Shown piece by piece: positions 58,144 to 64,000 of a stretch of 64,000 nucleotides of DNA. The position numbers were made by a program, and so were the translations under genes. This stretch comes from Nereocystis luetkeana (taxonomy: Eukaryota > Sar > Phaeophyceae > Laminariales > Laminariaceae). Below the pieces are notes generated by a model. It searched no databases, was not told the DNA's origin, and worked only from the letters and a program-made list of their open reading frames with translations. How positions within the stretch are numbered: position 1 is the stretch's first letter; each line of letters starts with the position of its first letter. The stretch covers positions 5,123,732-5,187,731 of the forward strand of contig JARUPZ010000005.1 in NCBI GenBank assembly GCA_031213475.1, given 5' to 3'.

Positions 58144-58926
58144 AGTTCTCCCTACGGAGTGGCATGAGCGAAGCGTGTAAGGAGACCCTTGTCTAAATAC
58201 ATATTCGGTTATTAATGGGTAGGTTTGAGTTATTCCACCAATTGCAGTTATGTGCTGCAATTGGGGCAAGAACTCAAACCTACCTGTTAACAACGAAATA
58301 TGTAATTGGACAAAGGAAAACAGGAGTGGGACATGGAGATGAGGGTGACGCAAGAGAGCAGTAAAATGACTCATATGTAGTTCAGGTGTTATGAGACACG
58401 AGCGCGATATGAAGAGATTAGTAACGATGCAAAAGCCAAAGGCACGCACTAGTTTGGGGCAAGGGTGGAATAGTGCATAGCTTGAGGATGATAGAGCACA
58501 TGGAGGTTGTTTTGGAATAGGCGAATTTGGTACGGAAGGTAATGCAGCCGTGCCAGCGACAACGACGTTGGTAGTAATGTCATACAGTTGTTGGGCGGCT
58601 GCTATTTCGACGTAGCCAGCGTAAGAGTTAGGGTGAGACATGATGTCTAAGTACTCTTGAAGGCTGTTGTAGAAACGAAGTGGGTGGCCGAGGATATAGA
58701 TCTGTTCGTTGTCGAAACCGTTGGAGACGTGTAAAAAGAACATGTCGATGTTTTGCGAAATGTACGAAACGATTTGTTGCCTGACGAGGAAGTGTTGATC
58801 AGGATCGTTAAAAACACACCTTGAAACAGCGCGTAAAGGGCAGGCGCCGTCGCCAACCTCGTCGATAATTAACCACGAAGGATTGGACCCTCTTGAACGG
58901 TTAGAAGACGTTAGTTGTATGTACAT
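58009..58926 (-). CDS. OTU-type cysteine protease ORF, probably a fragment
   Basis: The 305-codon minus-strand ORF begins MYIQLTSSNRSRGS. It shows the OTU signature: IIDEVGDGACPLRAVSR with the nucleophile at Cys29 in DGxC context, then HFLVRQQIVSYISQN, MSHPNSYAGYVEIAAA (the YxGxxE block) and LHMSHFTALL with the likely catalytic His187. Known of the family: OTU enzymes cleave ubiquitin conjugates, and OTU domains are also common in transposon- and virus-derived proteins. The first codons lie on the boundary with the 1.1 kb repeat at 58926, so the true N-terminus may be lost. Residues beyond about 205 come from a hairpin element (58199-58303) and an AT microsatellite (IYIYIY run), so the natural C-terminus is probably lost too. 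No neighbouring gene explains it. Confidence 0.55.
58086..58141 (+). repeat. (AT)n microsatellite
   Basis: Two AT runs separated by GGGAATTCG. It forms the IYIYIY tail of the OTU ORF on the minus strand. Confidence 0.9.
58199..58303. mobile_element. Hairpin (palindromic) MITE-like insertion in the OTU ORF
   Basis: An imperfect palindrome of about 105 bp: ACATATTCGGTTATTAA at the left pairs with TTAACAACGAAATATGT at the right, and the inner arms GGTAGGTTTGAGTT and AACTCAAACCTACC pair exactly. The loop is near TTATGTG. It lies inside the 3' part of the OTU ORF. Confidence 0.6.
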
Positions 58927-60048
58927 ACAAGGCGCTTCGCTCCGCGGGCGGCCTACGCCGCCCGCTACGCTCGCTCAGGAAGGAAAAAAGTACATCAAAT
59001 TATGCGAAGCGAACAGAGGTCCACGATTGAGTTTAGCGTTTTCAAGGATCGTAATTGCAAACCGGCGACTTGATAATGCCAAGAGTCCCACCGCCATGCT
59101 TCAGAAAAAAACAGCTCCGACGTCAGCTTGGATGGCACATATACGCTTCGCGTCGCGGATGTCGTACGTACGTACATACACCCCAGGTAGGGTACTACTG
59201 TGTGTACTTATTTTCTTCTTTCGATATGCTCTATGTCTGTACTGCATGTACGAAGAAAGCGAAAGCACAGCACGGCACAGCAGAAAAAACAATGAAAATG
59301 AAACCGAAAACTCGGAAAGGAATAAACATCCCCGTCCCCTCTCGTGTAATATTTTTCTGCCTGATTGGAACACCTTACACCCGGTCGAAAAGAAGAAGAG
59401 AAAAAATCGCACAGAAGAGCTTCTCTCTCAGCCTCGTACGCCGCCCGCCCCTCTCGCGACCACCTCGCTACCGATTCGGTCCGGGTAAAGCTTTTATCAC
59501 TCTCTGCCACAATCAGCCCCGTCGCCCGCCCCGCGTGAAGCCCGGTGCTCACCGTGGCCGTCGTTCGCCAGCTCAATAACGTTGGTGTTCAAACTGCACA
59601 CCTCCCTCTTTCAACTTCAGCGTGGTCGCAAAAATAAGCACCGCTTGAATATTATCTTGCCACCCCGAACGACCTTTATAAGCTCGTACATATTCTATCA
59701 ACGATCATAAATCGAAGCCAGACAAAGCCTGTTCATGCATCCCTCGTGTCTCGAGGCACACGCGACGACTAGGCACGAAAGCGGCGACCGCGCGCCTTGC
59801 AACCCCCCCTCTACCCGCCAGCACCCGCTGGCACCCGCGACGGTGCCGGGTCCTCCCGCGATGCCGTGCTCGGAGAACACGCACACGAAACGAAAGAAGA
59901 AAAAAGGAAGAAGTGACCGAGAAAACGAAGACCTGCTGGAAAGGTCCGGCAAGTAATGAAAGGAGGCGGTTTGCAAGTGGGAGCTCTGAGAGGCCAGGGA
60001 TGCACCAACCGAGCACGCTTAGGGGTTGTGATCTAAGTATGTAGTTCT
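58922..60048 (+). repeat. 1.1 kb dispersed repeat, copy 2
   Basis: Second copy of the repeat at 1788-2920, same orientation. Its left end coincides with the start codon region of the OTU ORF, while copy 1 has no OTU sequence beside it, so the boundary at about 58926 is a real junction. Confidence 0.75.
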
Positions 60049-61193
60049 ATATATGTTTTTGCAATTGGCGTTGCCATTCCTTTTTCCGATTGCTGGCGTT
60101 CGAGCTCACTCAGCGTCTATTCGTCTTGAGAGCATGATTTACCACCTCACACTTTAACGTCGGGTCGATGATCTGCCAGGTGTGTTCAACAGTGTTAGCT
60201 ACCAGGTAGGGTAGTGTGTTGGCTGGACCTCACGGAGTAGTTATTGGAAGTTGGGCAGCTAACTGACTGCAGCTTTTTCAGTTACGCGTAGAAAATTCGC
60301 CGCGCCAGATATTGCCTATACAAATGATGCAGCACTCTCCTTATAATTACCTCAAAATTACCTCAAAGTTACCGCACGTATCTAAAGTAATACCTATCCA
60401 ACTACTACTAGTATAGAATATATATGAAGTATGCTCTAACATCGTTGTAGTTGTAGTCGGCGAGCTACAACCAAGCTCAGAGCAATCCCGCGATAATATA
60501 GTGTTACCACATTTTGGCTCAAATATTTTCTGAGCGGTTGACTCCCCGTGATAAGCCACCGACTCTAATGCAATGTTTTTAACGAGCATATTCGGTTCAG
60601 GACTACTGTAGTACGTAGCGCACAGGAATACTGGTCGGGTTGGACGAATAAGCTCCGTCGAAAACAAGTTTCGGGTGTAGAGATGTTGAGCTCCGCATGG
60701 GAGGAGTGTCGGACATTACGAAACAACAGATTATCAACATGCATGTAGTGTGTTGAATCTTATTGGTTGAAGTTGCACCACAATTGTGTCAGGTTGTACC
60801 GCATGTTTGTGTGTGACGTACCTTTTGAGTTTTGAGGTACGTGAGAGTGCGGGCCATGTTTGCGAACCGACCTCGGTTTTTCTTCCGCCTACCCTGAGAT
60901 TGCGATGTGCTTCGTCTACCTTTCCTTGGTTGGAACGACTATTAATAGCGCTACCTACTAATAGCGGCTGTGCTGCGTTGACACAGGACGGGCGGTATCG
61001 CAGGCATCATCAAGTGGATTTATTGTCACGTGAAGTGAAGTGGATACATCAAATATTTGTGTTTTAACGAGGATTTGGTTATCCTCTGTGGGCTGCTCGG
61101 CTGTGGTGTCATCCACACACACGCATACGCCTGTTCTATTGCAGCACTTGGATCCGTCCTTGCTGACTGCTACACTCAGGTAACAAGCAGACA
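60049..61193. other. Unassigned stretch
   Basis: No recognisable gene or large repeat. A few TACCAGGTA and CTACTGTAG motifs occur (60201, 60605). Several short frames are open without content. Confidence 0.45.
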
Positions 61194-61802
61194 ATGACAA
61201 TCCCGCCAGGTTATGAACCTCGTTTACGCGAGGACCTTCAGTCTCTTCGTCCGTTCTCTTCTTGTTCCTTGTTATTCCACAAAATGGTTGGAAAATCGAC
61301 GGATTCTAGTCGAACCCATATCCTACGAGGAGCGCCCAGATTAAGCGGTGAACAAGCACACTGGGTCGACCACAAGAAATAATTGGATGACGGCCTGCTC
61401 TTTCACAGCAGCACGCTCCGAGAAACGCTGCAGAGGCAAGCGCGGCCAGAGAAGTACGTGTTTGTTCCAAAGAACACATGGGTAATTCCATCGTACGTAC
61501 GAGAGTCCCCAACGCCGATTTCCGAGGCAAACCCCATCCCAGAGCAATGGAGAACCGCAGCTCAGGATGTTGCACGAGCAGCAGCAGCAGCAGCAGCAGC
61601 CGCAGCCGCAACAGCCGCAGCAGCAGAACTCGCAGGGCCAGTGACGCCTGCCACACCAAAAACAAGCTCTGTGATCGGACCCGTCGACCTCTCCTTGCCC
61701 AATGCCTTAGATTTTTCCCGATGGAAATTTTGCAGTAAAAATAAAACATTTAAGCCCTACAGTGAGGTCCGCTCGTCAAGCCAGCTAGCTGCTTGCAACT
61801 GA
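61194..61802 (+). pseudogene. ORF broken by one in-frame TAA, unrecognised
   Basis: Two blocks in the same frame, 61194-61382 and 61383-61802, are separated only by TAA at 61380-61382 (..WVDHKK stop LDDGLLFHSS..). Together they would encode about 202 residues, including an Ala run at (GCA)n and GPVDLSLPNALDFSRW. Composition outside the Ala run looks protein-like, but no family is recognised. It could instead be two exons or a chance open frame. Confidence 0.28.
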
Positions 61803-62409
61803 CTGGAACGTGATATGTACCCCAGCAATTCTAACTAACCGGCGACGTATTCTAGTCTTGCACCTCACAGCCGTAATACCCGGGGGGGGGAGGGGGGGGA
61901 GGTGGCATATTGAGCAGAACCGAATATGTTGTGGAAACATAGAGGGATGCACGGTTTTTGGGGGTTATCGTGGGTCTTGATTGCTGCGGCTCCACCGTAA
62001 GTACACGGCAAGGGTCCCCCCTCACATATAGTGCGGTCTGAGTAAGGCGATACCCCGATAAAAACGGTCTGAGTAACGAGGGAATCCCCATATAGTGCGG
62101 TCTATGTGAGGCGGTATCCCTATCTAAGGCGGTCGAAACCGCTTGGCGCGACTGGAGAATTGCACTCATGACCCGGGTTGAACAAGGCGGCTTTCCCCAA
62201 TAGGGCGGTCATAGCACTGGAGGAACCCTACGAACTAAATGCACATCTTATCGGTACGTACCTCCAGCGCCCCGTTCTCCCCCCGGCTGGTGCCATACGC
62301 TCTCGGAAGCGATACCGGCGGCAAGGTTCGAACCCCTCCACCTCACACGAGCCACCGCTGCCGCGGTACAGTACGGTCCACTGGCTGCTGGTCCCCTCAT
62401 CGCCGACAG

Positions 62410-63264
62410 GGGAGCCGCTGCCTGAATTTCGGGGGGAAGCGTTAACCGGACGGGGCGGGGGCCGGGGGGGGGGGGGGGGGGGTGTACTCACTCTGTTGTT
62501 TGTCTCAGTATTTTGACCAATCCCTCCGCTTCCCTTTCGAGACGATGCACCGTTCCTACTCCTAATAGAAACATCTCCAACATTTGGGCGGTCAACACAC
62601 GTTTTTGATATGATGTATAAAAACTGCCAGCGGGGGGGGCGGGGGGGGGGCAACGAATCACGGGGGTGGGGGAGGGGGCTAGATGTAGAGGAGCCGCGGC
62701 CTGAATTTCGGGGGAGTTAATTCACCGGGGGGGGAGAGCGCGCGGCGCGGGGGGGCGGGGGGGGTGCTTTTATGTCATGCATGTCCGTAGTCGTATGGCC
62801 ATAGACCCTCGCATCCCTACAATGCCGGGACCGGGCACGTCGGGTTTCCGCCGACCAGGCAGACGCTTGCTTGCAGCAAACACGAAAGGTAACCATGAGG
62901 TGTTCGGCGAGTCGCACGATTGGCCGTTATAGCTGCATCCTACGAAGAACCGTTTATAAGGCGGACTCTCTTCCATACAGGTGTCAGCACCGGGGCTCAG
63001 GGGTCGAAGGATCACGAACAAGGGGAGGGGATTAGACGTGGAGGAGCCGCCGCCTGAATTTCGGGGGGGGGCGGGGGGGGGGGGGTTGATTCACCGGCAG
63101 GGGGGGGAGGGGGGAGGTGTACGCATTATCATGCATGACCGTAGTCATATGACCATAGACCCTCGCATCCCTAAAATGCCGGGATGGAGCACGTCGGCTT
63201 TTCACCGGCCAAGCAGATATTACTTGCCCCAAGCGATAAGCGCCCGGCGGGGGGGGGAGGGGGG
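62410..63264 (-). repeat. Compound cluster of three G-tract units
   Basis: A leader GCCTGAATTTCGGGGG followed by a variable AATTCACCGG-type block occurs three times (62419, 62700, 63050). Each is followed by a G-tract unit: the second-type unit at 62464-62650, then truncated first-family copies at 62747-62960 and 63100-63264. Confidence 0.65.
62464..62650. mobile_element. Second G-tract-bounded unit, copy 2
   Basis: Between G-tracts it reads GTGTACTCACTCTGTTG, then CCGTTCCTACTCCTAATAG, AAACATCTCCAACATTTGGG and TCAACACACGTTTTTGATAT, matching 12987-13193 in order with substitutions. Confidence 0.55.
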
Positions 63265-63691
63265 CAGACAGCGTTCATTTTTATGCGCCACCTGGCTCGT
63301 TTTTTTCAATGTGCCTCCTGTGTGTCGGGTGGTGCCGTAGTGATGAGGGCAATTTGGGCGTGGGCTGGACTTTGAGTGTTTATCGGTTGCGGCACGTATG
63401 TACATAGGGTTCTCCTCAATAGCAGCGGCACGTATGTACATGTTTTCAACAGTTTTGCGCGGCGCAATTTATCGACGAATCGAGCCAGGACGAGAACCAA
63501 ACCGTGTGTGTATGCACGTACCGATGTCGTTGGGCAGAAAGCAACGGGTTTGGCGATGCGGAGAGACAACACAAACACACCATTACTATCAATATATATA
63601 TATATATATATATAGCATCCCGATATATTCCTTCATCGACGTCGTAACACGTCGGACACTAAGGGTAGTCCGAAGACGAATACCGTATACC

Positions 63692-63743
63692 ACTGCGGGC
63701 GGAAATATGAGGAACGTTTTGCCTTCATATTAACGCCCAAAAG
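63692..63743. mobile_element. MITE family 1 copy, short internal region
   Basis: CTGCGGGCGGAAATATGAGG at the left and CCTTCATATTAACGCCCA at the right, with only about 10 bp between the arms. Confidence 0.55.
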
Positions 63744-63876
63744 GTCTTCTTACGCTTACGCCCCTGGGATGCTTTTTCCGAGCCGATTTTATCCAAAACA
63801 AAGGGGCGCACACACATGCAGCAAAGGAAAGTAGCGGCTTTTGTGGAGAGAGAGACCTTCTTGAGACCTTTCCATA

Positions 63877-63990
63877 ATATTACGGGGGGCGTAGTAAATA
63901 GTACCAGATATTGTTGGTAAAAATAGGTATGTATATAGGTTTTTGTGTGTACCGTAGGTCCTATTTAATATGGTCCCACGCAGTAGTAGT
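63877..63990. mobile_element. MITE family 2 copy
   Basis: AATATTACGGGGGGCGTAGT to TATGGTCCCACGCAGTAGTA, with interior ATATAGGTTTTTGTGTGTAC. Confidence 0.65.
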
Positions 63991-64000
63991 CTCATCGCGC

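Noticed and set aside
62316-62335. GGTTCGAACC as a tRNA or pol III B box
   Set aside because: The motif is a self-complementary 10-mer and no cloverleaf or A box can be drawn around it.

Overview
The window looks like nuclear DNA of an intron-rich, repeat-rich eukaryote. The best guess is a brown alga (Phaeophyceae) or a related photosynthetic stramenopile. This is an inference from gene style: many small in-phase exons, introns of about 0.4-4 kb, Ala/Gly/Pro/Ser-rich inserts inside enzyme domains, GC-AG as well as GT-AG introns, and low gene density. No sequence here names the species. Nothing bacterial is present: no operons, Shine-Dalgarno sites or CRISPR arrays. I saw no tRNA or rRNA gene.

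Two genes can be rebuilt end to end because every exon joins in phase. Gene A (+, 8429-22141, 11 exons, 1229 aa) joins N-terminal TPR-type helices, a long middle region and a C-terminal Methyltransf_16 (METTL21-like) protein methyltransferase domain. Gene B (+, 32798-41523, 6 exons, 397 aa) is an atypical dual-specificity phosphatase whose HCxxGxxRS active site is split by an intron. Intron 2 of gene B holds two decayed copies of the start of exon 3.

The last two exons of a third gene (C, -, 52673-47492) encode part of a fibronectin type III fold and a C-terminal WW domain; its 5' end was not found. Isolated exons are likely on the minus strand at 880-1011 and 7492-7724, with a weaker one at 6080-6275. 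An OTU-type cysteine protease ORF (-, 58926-58009) abuts a 1.1 kb dispersed repeat at its start codon and carries a hairpin element near its C-terminus, so it looks like a fragment.

Most of the rest is repeats: (i) a ~530-560 bp family bounded by G-tracts (C-tracts on the other strand), with five full copies and many truncated ones that keep the same end; (ii) a second, unrelated G-tract-bounded unit; (iii) three short terminal-inverted-repeat (MITE-like) families; (iv) a GGGTC-rich element in three copies; (v) a 1.1 kb repeat in two copies; (vi) an AGATC-rich family; (vii) a ~39 bp minisatellite and several long microsatellites. A short palindrome, TACCAGGTA/TACCTGGTA, recurs across the window.

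Layout: 1-7.7 kb repeats with isolated minus-strand exons; 8.4-22.1 kb gene A; 22.1-32.8 kb gene-poor, repeat-rich and AT-richer; 32.8-41.5 kb gene B; 41.5-47.5 kb repeats; 47.5-52.7 kb gene C; 52.7-64 kb repeats, the OTU fragment and a broken ORF. No functional link between genes A, B and C can be read from their proximity.
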